From Vitellaria paradoxa (lineage: Eukaryota; Streptophyta; Magnoliopsida; Ericales; Sapotaceae): 64,000 nt of DNA. The first letter of the stretch is position 1. Every line of letters starts with the position of its first letter. The notes under the pieces are model-generated. The model did not search any database, had not been told where the DNA came from, and saw only the letters and a program-made list of their open reading frames with translations. Below are positions 35,141 through 45,348 of this stretch, piece by piece. The stretch lies in contig CM034243.1 in NCBI GenBank assembly GCA_019916065.1, positions 32,209,524 through 32,273,523 on the forward strand. The letters run 5' to 3'. Made by a program: the position numbers and the translations under genes.

Positions 35141-37216
35141 TCAAATTTGGTTGCGGAAGTTAGTGCCAAAAGGAAAGTTGTCTTCAACTTCAAGAATGCC
35201 AGGTACACATTCAACAAGCTCTAGTTGCCTCGTTAACTGATCTATGCATTCAAAAATCTGTTCTGATTGAGGGTGTGAATTATCTCTAACAATGAACTCA
35301 AAAACAGTGCCATTCACCTCAATTGAACTGCAACCAGGAGTTTTCTCTACTCCTCTATTCCTCATCATCTTCCTCACTTTGCCAGCCTTCTCCCACAGTT
35401 TCGCTTCTCCATACATATTTGCTAGCAGAACATATATTCCACTGTCATGAGGGTCCAACTCAAGTAGTTTCTGAGCGGCCCTTTCTCCCATATCAAAATA
35501 TCCGTAAATTCGACAAGCAAAAAACAATGATCCCCACACCGCAGCATCTGCCTCCATTGGCATGCTCTTAATAAGTTCTTCTGCCTCATCCAAGAGACCA
35601 GCCCTACCAAGTAGGTCCACCATGCATGAGTAGTGTTTAAGCTCGGGGGAGAGGTTAAATCTGGAGCTCATTTGAGCAAAAAATTTACGAGCTTCTTCAA
35701 CTAAACCTCCATGACAACATGCTGATAATAACCCAAGAAATGTAACCTCATCTGGAATCAAACCAATTTCAACCATCTCTGAAAAGTAGGATATGGCATC
35801 ATGCGCATTCCCATGAAGGGCTAAACCACCAATTATTGCTGTCCAAGTCAAAGAATTTCTTCCGGGGATCTCATGGAAAACCTCAAGAGCCTTTGTAATG
35901 TTACCACACTTGGTGTACATGTCAACTAGAGCAGTCCCCAAGGCAACATTTAGGTAAAGCCTGTGCTTCTTAATGTAATGATGAATCCATACACCAATGT
36001 CAAGTGCTCCAAGTTGTGAGCAAGCAGATAAACAGCTAACCAGGGTCACTTCATCAGGCTTTGTATTCGTAGCTTGCATCTCATGAAACAAAGCCAATGC
36101 CTCCTTGCTACGCTTGGCTTGAACATAACCACCTATCATGGCATTCCACGGCACAACATCTTTTTCTGGCATTTCATCAAAAAGCCTCCGAGCAGTTTCC
36201 AAATACCCAAATTTGGCATATCCAGCTATCATTGTAGTCCAAGACACCACAGTTTTCTTCGCAGTCTTGTCAAATAACACCTGTGCTGACTCGAGATTCC
36301 CACATTTCGAATACATATCCATAAGCGCATTCGCAAGCGGAACTGTTACATTCAATCTGTTTTCTTCAATATATCGATGAAATCCTTTTCCTAGGTTCAA
36401 ATCCTCCAACTGGGCACACGAAGAAACCACCCCAATCATTGTAACTTCATCGGGTTGAATTCTCTCCACTTCCATTTCTCGATATATCCTCAGCGCTTCT
36501 CGCGCTCGCCCACTTCTGACATATCCGTTAATCAAAGAATTCCAAGAAACCAAATCCCTCACACAACTTTCACCAAACACCTTGCGCGCAGCATCTAATG
36601 CTCCACACGAAGCCAACATATGAATCACCCCATTACGAACAAAAATATCCAAATCAAAACTCAATTGCAACAGATGCCCCAGAATCTCATGACCCATCCA
36701 AAAGAATGACAAGCGAGCGCATGATTTAAGCAACAGAGGATAAGTGTAGTTATCCGGCCGCGAAACATTACTAGTACTCAACATGTTCTTATACAGAAAA
36801 ATAGCTTCTTTGGGATTTTTACTCTCCGAATAAGCTCTCATTGCCACATTCCAAGAGAATGCATTCGTGTTCTGGATATTGTTCAATATTGTTTTACAGT
36901 AATCAAGATTACCCGATTCCGAGATTGCGCAGAAGGCAACCAGGCGACTCGAAGCCAACCCATCTAAGATTAAGCCGGTTACAGTCATTTGAGCTTGGAT
37001 TTGCTTCAATTGCGTCATGGAAGTACATTTTTCCAAGAGAGAGAGCAAGGGGTTTGAGAGGACGAAGGTGTGGTTTGTGTTCCAGTTACTGGGTTTGTCT
37101 TTGTGGGGTAAAAGGGAGCGAGTGTGGAGAGAATAGAAAGAAGAAAAAGCGGTTGGAAAGGGGGGTTTCGGAGCCCAGTACAGAGATTTGATGTCGAAGC
37201 AATAGCGATTAACCAT
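35141..37216 (-). CDS. SLO1: PLS-class PPR protein (E/E+), SLO1-like organelle RNA editing factor
   Basis: Intact, intronless 691-codon pentatricopeptide repeat gene. Residues 1-50 are Ser/Arg/Lys-rich with few acidic residues, as in a mitochondrial targeting peptide. A run of P, L and S repeats spans about 85-550 (for example VVSWTTMIAGYAKFG at 323-337 and NSLTWTAIIGGLALHG at 454-469). The E region (about 558-625, ending in MMRNRGVEKTPGCSS) is followed by an E+ segment (629-660, IEVNGTVFEFIVRDNSHP). There is no DYW deaminase domain, so a deaminase would have to be supplied in trans. From memory the repeat region and tail match Arabidopsis SLO1 (At2g22410), a mitochondrial E-subgroup factor that edits nad4 and nad9 transcripts. 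Length agrees (about 680). The family is certain; orthology is likely. The M1 start precedes the targeting peptide and is the only suitable one. Confidence 0.9.
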   Translation of the reverse strand: MVNRYCFDIKSLYWAPKPPFPTAFSSFYSLHTRSLLPHKDKPSNWNTNHTFVLSNPLLSLLEKCTSMTQLKQIQAQMTVTGLILDGLASSRLVAFCAISESGNLDYCKTILNNIQNTNAFSWNVAMRAYSESKNPKEAIFLYKNMLSTSNVSRPDNYTYPLLLKSCARLSFFWMGHEILGHLLQLSFDLDIFVRNGVIHMLASCGALDAARKVFGESCVRDLVSWNSLINGYVRSGRAREALRIYREMEVERIQPDEVTMIGVVSSCAQLEDLNLGKGFHRYIEENRLNVTVPLANALMDMYSKCGNLESAQVLFDKTAKKTVVSWTTMIAGYAKFGYLETARRLFDEMPEKDVVPWNAMIGGYVQAKRSKEALALFHEMQATNTKPDEVTLVSCLSACSQLGALDIGVWIHHYIKKHRLYLNVALGTALVDMYTKCGNITKALEVFHEIPGRNSLTWTAIIGGLALHGNAHDAISYFSEMVEIGLIPDEVTFLGLLSACCHGGLVEEARKFFAQMSSRFNLSPELKHYSCMVDLLGRAGLLDEAEELIKSMPMEADAAVWGSLFFACRIYGYFDMGERAAQKLLELDPHDSGIYVLLANMYGEAKLWEKAGKVRKMMRNRGVEKTPGCSSIEVNGTVFEFIVRDNSHPQSEQIFECIDQLTRQLELVECVPGILEVEDNFPFGTNFRNQI

Positions 37217-39977
37217 CAGAAGATTTTGTATTTTGGGGGGAACAAGTTCGGTAAGTTTGAGGAACCCAGTGCGAGGTTAGTGTTGACAATCGTTAGATGA
37301 GTTTCAAACTCATCGGCTGCTTTCGGTTGCACGAATGGGACGAGGTCCGATCGTGTACGTACCAACTCGGGCCTGCCGTAGGGGTAACTACAGCATTGTA
37401 GTCCTGCCAAAACTATGTCACTTCGGCTGGCTTTTTTTTTTTTTTTTACTTATGCCGTCTCACTTAAGCTTCATAATTCAAATTTGAATATGCATATTTG
37501 AATGTATCATATTTATATTCAAATATGAAATTTAAATAAAACGGCCTCGTTTCAAGTAAAAAATGATTAAAATAGCATCATTTTGAATGACACCCTATAT
37601 GAATAGGATATAATGTTCATTTCCAATAAAATAGAGATGGTGTAATATTATATTAATTAACTGCATTAATCAATTTAAATTTTATATAAATATTTAAAAG
37701 ATTATTAATTTATAAGTTCTTTTTTTTTTTTTTTTTTTTGTAATTCAAAGTGTCTGAACGCAAATCTTGATTAATCCCTAAGGTTCTAAAATTAACGACT
37801 GGGTAAGCTCTACTCCTAAAGAGAGTCAAACTAGTGAATTTTGGATATCAAACCCAAGATCCTACTAGTTGGGCTAATTCTTAGTGTTATTTTTAATTAA
37901 TTTATAAGTTAGTTAATTAAATTTCATATAATTACCTAATAAATAGTTTATTAGTTTATACATTTTAAATATTTGCTTAAAATGAATTAACTAAACTAAA
38001 ATTTTATATAGCTTGAAGAATTAAATTATTTGCATGAATTTAATTGTTTTATGCTGAATTAGTTTGAAATTAATTAATTCAAAATTTACATAAATGTCTA
38101 ATAAATAGTTCTTTAATTTTTATTTAATTTAAATAAATAGAAATAAAATAATTTACAAAACGATATTTTAAAATAACCTGCGGATGAATCTATTTGCATT
38201 ATTAATTTATTAAACTAATTTTTAAGTTTTAAATTAATTAGACTAAAATATTTTTTATTTTAAAATAATTGATTCAAAATTTATTATTTCGTAATTAGAT
38301 CATCTAAATTTTATTTTTGAAAACTAAATTATGTTTATATGTAAATTATATTAATTATTCTATACAATTTTACCTAATCCAGATTTATTAATTTTTGTTA
38401 AAAGAATATAAAATCACAATTAATTAAAAAAATCAATTAATATTACTTTAGATGACATATAATGTAAGCCTCGGAAAATTTTCAATTTCCAATTTTTGTA
38501 TTACTTTTTTTTCTTTTTTGGTAAATAATTTTTGTATTACGTGGTTTTGACTGGGATTAAGATTTAATTTGATTGGGTCTCTTTAAATTTTATTAATTAT
38601 TATGAACTTAATTAAGCCGGTTAATTATTTACTTGGGGTTATTTATTTCATTTTGGTATCCTAAACTCATTTCTTTTATACCAAATTAATAATCACTTCT
38701 CCTAATTTTGAAACCAAACCCATTTATCCAATTTAATAAGCTCTAGGCTCTACCAATTGATCTGAATCTGTGAACAGATACTGATTTTGTTTTTGCTCTA
38801 CCAACTCACAGACTAAACAGTGGTAGAAGGAAATATACTAAAATAGATTAATAGAAATCTCTTTAAATACGTTTCATAATTAACTTTATAAATTACAAAA
38901 ATAAATAAATAAACTACCAAATCAGGGAAGCTAATCATATAACTAAAAGACCAAGGCACAAACTATGATGTATTTGAAAGCCTGTACATAAGTATGTGTG
39001 CTTGTGGGTATGTATATATATATATATAGAGAGAGAGAGAGAAAGAGAGAGAGATTGTTTGATTTTTTTTAGCTCAACTTAAACACATCTAATTTTGGTA
39101 TGTGTTAAAAATAGGATTCAAGCGTATGCCTAAATTAGGAACAGAAGTTGGTAATTCAATGAATGGAGGCTTTCATATGCAAAAGGCCGACTTTTGGTTT
39201 GAATAGTTCCTTTGATTTGAGAAAAGACTGAATATCAAACTTTGAAGCATATTTATTGCAATCAACATAACATCAGAGTAGCAAACATTATACAACTCAA
39301 CTCAAGAAAACCTTAATCCCAACTCAAAAAACTTTAATCCCAAACTAATAATCGTCAACTACACGAATCCTATTCCTTCGTTAAATTTCTATTATATGTT
39401 GTATTTTCGTAGTAGCAAACATTATAAGATCTCAGAAGCTCCATAAGAAAATCACCATAAAGAAAAAAAAGGAACAATAATGAAGCACATCATAACCTCA
39501 GCTTCCCCCCCTCTACCATCATCAACCAGCTGGTAAATTTTTATCATTATAACAAAACGTTAAAAACTCAAAGCAACCTTGGGAAGGAAGGGACAAGCTT
39601 TCTCTCTCCTACAAATCATGTGCTTCAGAAGCAAGAACAGGGACTCAAAATCTTCAATTGAACAAATAAAAAACAGATTATCCAAATGTCTCAAGCAATT
39701 ATTAAAAAAAAAGTAACCCTAGAATTCTGTAAAGCAATTCACTGTTTTATATTTATACAAAATTCCATCCCTTACCTGGCCCTCCCAGCCATGACCTTAT
39801 AAACCACTTGTTGAAGCAAGCCATGGACAATCTTAGAATCTTATTTAACTTTATTTACAACTCAGGATCGACTTATCTGGACGTCTGATTTATCTTAAAT
39901 CTCCTTTTTCCGCAACGATATCCTGCCTCTGAAGTCTTTTGACTACGAACTGGGCCAACATTCTACTTGTTTCGAGC
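37217..39977. other. Intergenic DNA between the PPR gene and the ALP1-like gene
   Basis: 37217-37430 is higher in G+C and is probably the 5' leader and promoter of the PPR gene. The rest is A/T-rich with poly-T runs and a (TA)n(GA)n microsatellite at about 39010-39054. 39480-39977 likely holds the 3' untranslated region of the ALP1-like gene. No further coding sequence. Confidence 0.5.
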
Positions 39978-41023
39978 TTAAGGTAGCCGTCTTCCAGACA
40001 AGTATAGAGACAGGTCATCTCTCATAACCAAAGCAGTCTTGTCGGCGGATTCACAAATCTCTTGTTTGTAACCTTTGTCATGGTGATGAGACAAAGGCAA
40101 CTCATCCAGCACCTTATCTCCCATGTCAATGACAATATTATGAAGAATGCAGCACACAAGGATAATCCTTGGCAACCTATGCTTGTCGGGTCTCCACATC
40201 ACCCCGTGAATTATCCTCCACGTCTCCTTCAACCTCATCAATGCCCTCTGGGCCACCATATGAGTTGCAAGATGCCTCTTGTTGAACTCAGCCTTAGATT
40301 CTGAAAGCTCTTTCCCCTGGTAAGGTGTGACAAGCCAGGGCAGTAATGGAAAGCCTGAATCACCAACTATATATTCACTTATTTCTGTTCCTCCCGACAG
40401 CTTCATCTTGTTCCCATTTAATCTCTCCCCTTTCTCGCATAGTTTGAAGAAAGTGGAACTCTGAAGCACAGTGGCGTCGTTCATTTTTCCAGGCCATCCA
40501 GTAACTATGTCCAGGAACCTCATCTCGGGGTCCACAATTGCCTGCAAGATCATACTATGATTCTTCTCGCGATCGAGCCAAACATTTCCCGCCATTTCAG
40601 ATGAAGATAGCAACATGGTGATGTGGGTGGCATCGATCGCACCACAACAATTTGGAAAGCCTCCAAGTCTCTCGAACTTGGACTTTATGCCCATCATATC
40701 TTGTTCTTTGGAAGGCCACTGCAAGTGGTGAAGACCCCTTTCTTCCATGGCCTCCACAAAACGCCAGGTCACTTGAGAAACAGTTGAATGATTCGTCCCA
40801 AATGAATCGGCAACTGCTATTAGTGAATCGCCAGAGCTTAGCCTTCTCAAAGCTACAGCCACTTGATCATTTAAAGACATTGGCTTTCCGTTACTAAACA
40901 CGAAGTGCGCTGACTTTTCCATCATATGTTCCTTCACAAGCGAGCATATATAGTTGAAGGTTATTCTGGACATCTTGAAAACAGACTCAAACTTATCCAA
41001 ACCCTTCAATGGAGATAAAAAAC
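39978..41023 (-). CDS. ALP1/HARBI1-like nuclease-fold protein, exon 2
   Basis: The main exon of a PIF/Harbinger-transposase-derived plant gene. Joined to exon 1 (51486-51615) it gives 391 codons, the size of the family (about 400). In spliced numbering there is a helix-turn-helix region (about 108-136, GDSLIAVADSFGTNHSTVSQ), then a DDE-type nuclease fold with D174 (GAIDATH), D265 (VGDSGFPLLPW) and E289 (AEFNKRH), then the LVCCILHNIVID segment. All three catalytic-type acidic residues appear kept, whereas ALP1 itself is reported to have lost catalysis. The exon begins after a good acceptor (CTATCTGCAG, AG at 41024-41025) and restores Gly44 across the junction. Using a Met further upstream in this frame would read through intron sequence. 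Wording is closest to the At3g55350/ALP1 group. Such proteins act in the nucleus, some with chromatin complexes. There are no flanking transposon ends, so domestication is likely. Confidence 0.88.
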
Positions 41024-41473
41024 CTGCAGATAGCAGCAGAGTACTTTTAGGTTTAGCCATTCTTAAATGCAAAAACATTCACATTTGACTTCCTGTCTTT
41101 TACTAGGCATTCAGGGTAAGAAAAAGAAACAGATATCAACTTCCCCCGGGGTAAGTGTGAGCAATCAACATCTAACCTCCTACAATTATAGTAATCAAGT
41201 CAATTCCTGAAATCTGAAACCGTAGAAACCTATTAAGTAAAACAGTGCACCCAAAAAGGCAAGGGGCAACAATGAAGAAACAACACGAGTAATATCAAGT
41301 ATGAAGCAAATGTAACAAACATGAGGTTCTCATGTTCAGAAGCCTAGTTGTGTACAAGCTGACTGTGAATGAAGGGATGAGCATTACAAAATTCATTAAG
41401 ACTTCATGTTGAGAATCAATAACCCAATAGATATGCCTTTTATTCATATTGCAGAGCCCACTCACGTGATACA

Positions 41474-42225
41474 GGATCTGTTTGGCACGGCGAAAAAAAA
41501 AAAATGAAAAACAACGAAAAATGTGGTTTGGGAAAACTTTTGGCGTTTGATGCACACATGTCAAACCGTATTTTTTGGAGATGAACAATAAGATTCCCAT
41601 TCTGATGGATTGGATTTCCGTTTGGACAAATTCAACTTCTTTACCATTTGACGTGACATGGCTGAGGGAGAGGGGGAGGGGGAGAGAGAGAGATGAGAAT
41701 TCAATTCTTTTAAAGCATTTTGCATGTGATTAATTGATGGATTAACGTGAAGAATCCGTCTTGCAGGCCTCTTCCCCCCCTCCCCCCCAATAAAAGTAGC
41801 CACTGCATAATGCTTTAGTCGATTGGTAGGCCATGAATATCTAACCATTACGTGTGACATGGCTATCACTTGCTTCAGTCGATTATTCCTGCCGTGTGAC
41901 ACTTGTCCAAACGGCATTTAACTTAACATCAGGCGGTTTTCAGTAGAATTGGGCAAGAAAAAAAATGCAAAGCGTCCAAACAATTTCTACAATCCGTCGA
42001 AACGACCCGAGAAAAATTAGACACAGTGGATATCATTCGGTAACTTGAGAGTCCGTGGTGAGAATAGAAAAAAAAATTTTACTATTTGATTAACCAAGTT
42101 CTAGTTATCGACTTTTTTTAAAAGGTATTGGGCCTTTTTCGAACTTCGAGAAGGTAAGAATGAGTAAAAATATAATAGAGATTTTTAGAGATTTTCATCA
42201 AATTTTGTTGCGCCAAACAAGCCCA
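41474..42225. mobile_element. MITE-type repeat in the intron, related to the 23.7-kb element
   Basis: The left end TGTTTGGCACGGCG and right end TTGCGCCAAACAAGCCC form short inverted ends. The right half (42005-42220) is the complement of 23690-23860, including ACTATTTGATTAACCAAGTT, and 'TTTCTACAATCCGTCGAAACGA' is the complement of the 59-bp repeat unit, present here only once. The left part matches the complement of 30800-30890. It may be a composite with an inner insertion. Confidence 0.5.
41618..41914. mobile_element. Small inverted-repeat element inside the intronic MITE
   Basis: A perfect 12-bp terminal inverted repeat, CCGTTTGGACAA at 41618-41629 and its complement TTGTCCAAACGG at 41903-41914, encloses unrelated sequence with G-rich and C-rich runs. 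The target duplication is unclear. Confidence 0.5.
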
Positions 42226-44794
42226 TAATCATTAAGCTATATTAACACACAAAACACTACTTACTCTATGAATTAGCATCAACCTCTCATTGTTATCTAG
42301 TAAAAAAAAGCCTCGTGAACTTGCTCATTTTTCCATCATTAAAGCAAATTTGTTTCTATAAAATGCTACACTAGACCATTAGTTTACACTTTACTAAACA
42401 GATTCAGAGCCATAAGGTTGACTTCAAGTTCCTGCTTAACTGAATTTGCTCTCGTACTTTCTATCACATACTATATAAATCATATGCCACCATCTTACTC
42501 AACTTCCTTCATATTGATCAAGCAAACCAAATGTAGCCTTCTTGTCACCTTTATTCCGATATATTTATTTTTAAGAAACATCTAACTTCACTATTTCACA
42601 GCAAATACTTTCCCTCTTAAGCCACATCTCTATTGATAACTAAGAGCAATTTGTATCAGTAACTTCACCATCTTTCATCAATTGCTCGGTGGTTACCCAC
42701 TTTTTTTTTCTAATGAATTTGAGCTCCATTTTGAGAGACTGGTTAATTCCATCCAATATTATTAGATGTATCTGAAGAGAAAGGGAAAATGATTGAAAAA
42801 TACAGGTACATGGAAGGTCATAGATGATCCTTGTGATAGCTGAAAGCATTTGCCCTTATTAATTTCATCTATCTTCTATGAGCAGTTTCTCATTCAATAG
42901 AACAGGTTTGCCACGTCTACTAACTAAGTTCTAGTTTCGCATTTAAGGTAATTGTTAGAGTTGCGACTCGTATACATTTCACTCATGTTCTAACAAAATG
43001 GCAGATGCCTATTCAAGCACATGTATCATCTACACTGGTTTGTGAAATGCAGAGAAGGTTAGTGGGTGCGGGGCCCTTGGCCCTCGATACAGTACAAGTA
43101 TATTGCTCGCTGGTAGTGACTAAGAATTACAAGGAAGCATACAAGAGGCCTGAAGGTCGCTGGAACAGTCACTAACAAGCTTGCTGGATGTCACTAGGAA
43201 ACACAAACACAGCAGTGTTGTAGGAGAGCTCATTGGAAAGCTTGCCCTAGCAAGCGGCACAATTTCTAATTTATTAGGACTGACTTTAGAGTCAGTTACA
43301 AGCAAAATTTTGTTTCTTATATATATATATATATAGATGTTCTATACACATTCTGTAAGTTCAAATTAGAGTTTTTCTAGGGTTTGCGTGAGAGAGAAAT
43401 GAAGAGTAAGGTGATAAGTTTTTTCTAAAAGTTTTTTCAAGATTCTTTATTTCATTCCTATAATCCTTAATCCATTCTTTGAGGCTGCTACTAGAAAGTT
43501 GGGTATACCGTACCAGTGAATGTAAGCAATTTGCAGAACCATGTAAATTTTGTGTTTGTTTTTCAATTTGTCCTTTTTTTTTTTTTTTTTTGGCATATAT
43601 TCTTCTGATGCTAAGATTGATCCGGATTATGCACAACAGGGACCAATGTGCAGAGACCCTCTTGTAATTTATCTATGAAAGGGGCTAGGAAGCACATTTC
43701 TGTAAACAGATACGATAAGATAAGAACATCTGAACTTAAAGCTGAAATGCTACATAGCTGCATGATTTTCACGGATGACTGATACAGAAAAATCTTCCAG
43801 GGTAGTGTTTTCAAGAGAAAGGAGCTTGATTCCGTAATGCATGCAAACAAGGATTCACCAATTGGGACATTTTTTCCATCTATTGACTAGGGAATGTCTT
43901 TTTGTCAAATCCTTTAAACTGAAACTATTGAAACTAGCACCATTCTAGCCCTCACCATCTTTTAATATTTATAATATAAGAAGAAAATCAGTAAACACAA
44001 GTGCAACTGATGCCTTGATTTTTTTTAACGTGAATAAATAATACTCTGTTATAGTGGTTGCTTTCTAGGGAACCCAGAAAACCAGATACAAAGGTTCCAG
44101 GCACTTTAGACAGGAAATGGATAAAAACAAAAAAAAATTACAGAAAGTAAGCCCTTTTGAAAGAGGGTGTGTCTTACAGACAGTTGTACTTCATGCAAAA
44201 TTTATACCAAAGCATTTAAGCATTTCCCCTACTTCGTAACTATAGATGTTTCTAAGTTATTTCACTTGAAACTGCACAGCAAGTTTCTGGGGTGAGGCCA
44301 TCAAATTTAACTTACAATCCATGATAAACCTGTATTAACCATGTTATGCACTTAAAGCTGCTGACTTTCAAATTACATAGGGTCAAATAGGTAGCCAGTA
44401 ATTCACTACAACTTCTCTACAAAAGATTTATGTCAACAAGATAACAAGAAACAAAAGAATAAAAGAAAAATGTCAACATATAAAAAATGGTTAAAATAAA
44501 TAAATAAAAGCATCTTTCAATGATTCAAAGGACTATTTCAATTATAAAAATGTCCCCTGCCTTATTTGACAATTTTAACTTTTAAATTTTCAAACAAAAA
44601 CACAACGACAAAAAATAGAACTTCCAAATCAAAACTACGTTATATTGCTTGGACACCCCCGGGGAAGGGGGGGATCGGGTGTGAGTGTGAATCTGGATAC
44701 AGGTGTGAATCTAGGTGTCGGATAATACAAGTCTAGAAAATAGATGATATGTAGATATAGATCCGAATTCGGATACGGATACTAGGATACACCA
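42226..44794. other. Intronic DNA without recognised genes
   Basis: A possible LTR relic begins TGTTAGAGTTGCG at 42953 and includes a TA run near 43320-43335 followed by a leader-like segment. No matching end or target duplication was found, so it is left unclassified. Confidence 0.35.
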
Positions 44795-44949
44795 TGTAAT
44801 TTTTAATTATTTTATAAATTAATATTATAAGTACATATTTTAATTATTTATCATTTGCCCCTTCGTATCCTCATATAATTTTTAATTATTTTATAAATTA
44901 ATATTATAAGTATATATTATTAATTATTTGTTGTTTGCTCTTTCGTCTA

Positions 44950-44954
<5 letters not shown>
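44795..44954. repeat. Tandem duplication, two 80-bp units
   Basis: Units at 44795-44874 and 44875-44954 share TAATTTTTAATTATTTTATA and 'CATTTGCCCCTTCGT'/'TGTTTGCTCTTTCGT' parts. A (TC)n(TA)n microsatellite follows directly (about 44948-44992). Confidence 0.85.
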
Positions 44955-44992
<38 letters not shown>

Positions 44993-45009
44993 AAAAGGAT
45001 TTAACCTCG

Positions 45010-45316
45010 AGAGATTCACTCCCTAGGTCAAACCCCTAGAGAGTGAATCTCTTTTGGTTTGTGCCACACATACCGGCCCCTCAACATGTATAGCGGTCAA
45101 TCGCGAACTCGCGTAGCGGCGGGGAGTCGGACCCACACCCAAGAACTGGATACGGTTCGTCCAGCCAAGGAGGCCCGTCCTACCAACCTTTACTACGCTT
45201 TGCGCCCGGGAGGCTGGCCCCAAATTTTTGCTAGAGAGGAGACTTGAACTTGAGACCTTGGGGTGGTAAGCCCCTAAGTCCCAGTCCAAGACCATCCCAT
45301 CTAACCCCTTGGGGTT

Positions 45317-45320
<4 letters not shown>
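45010..45320 (-). mobile_element. Candidate tRNA-derived SINE with hairpin end
   Basis: A G+C-rich island in A/T-rich intron. Read on the minus strand from 45320 it starts with a tRNA-like head: TTAGATGGGATGG (A-box-like), then GGTCTCAAGTTCAAGTC (B-box-like, complement 45239-45260). At the other end, 12-bp arms AGAGATTCACTC (45010-45021) and GAGTGAATCTCT (45041-45052) form a perfect hairpin with a 19-nt loop. Both sides carry TC/TA microsatellites. The SINE class is inferred; no poly-A tail or duplication was confirmed. Confidence 0.4.

Positions 45321-45348
<28 letters not shown>

Noticed and set aside
41052..41078. Start of the ALP1-like protein at the Met at 41078
   Set aside because: The upstream 18 codons do not resemble the family, and a good acceptor with an in-phase distant exon explains the N-terminus better.
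42953..43850. Possible solo LTR starting TGTTAGAG
   Set aside because: No matching CA end followed by the GTAAT pentamer was found; left unclassified.
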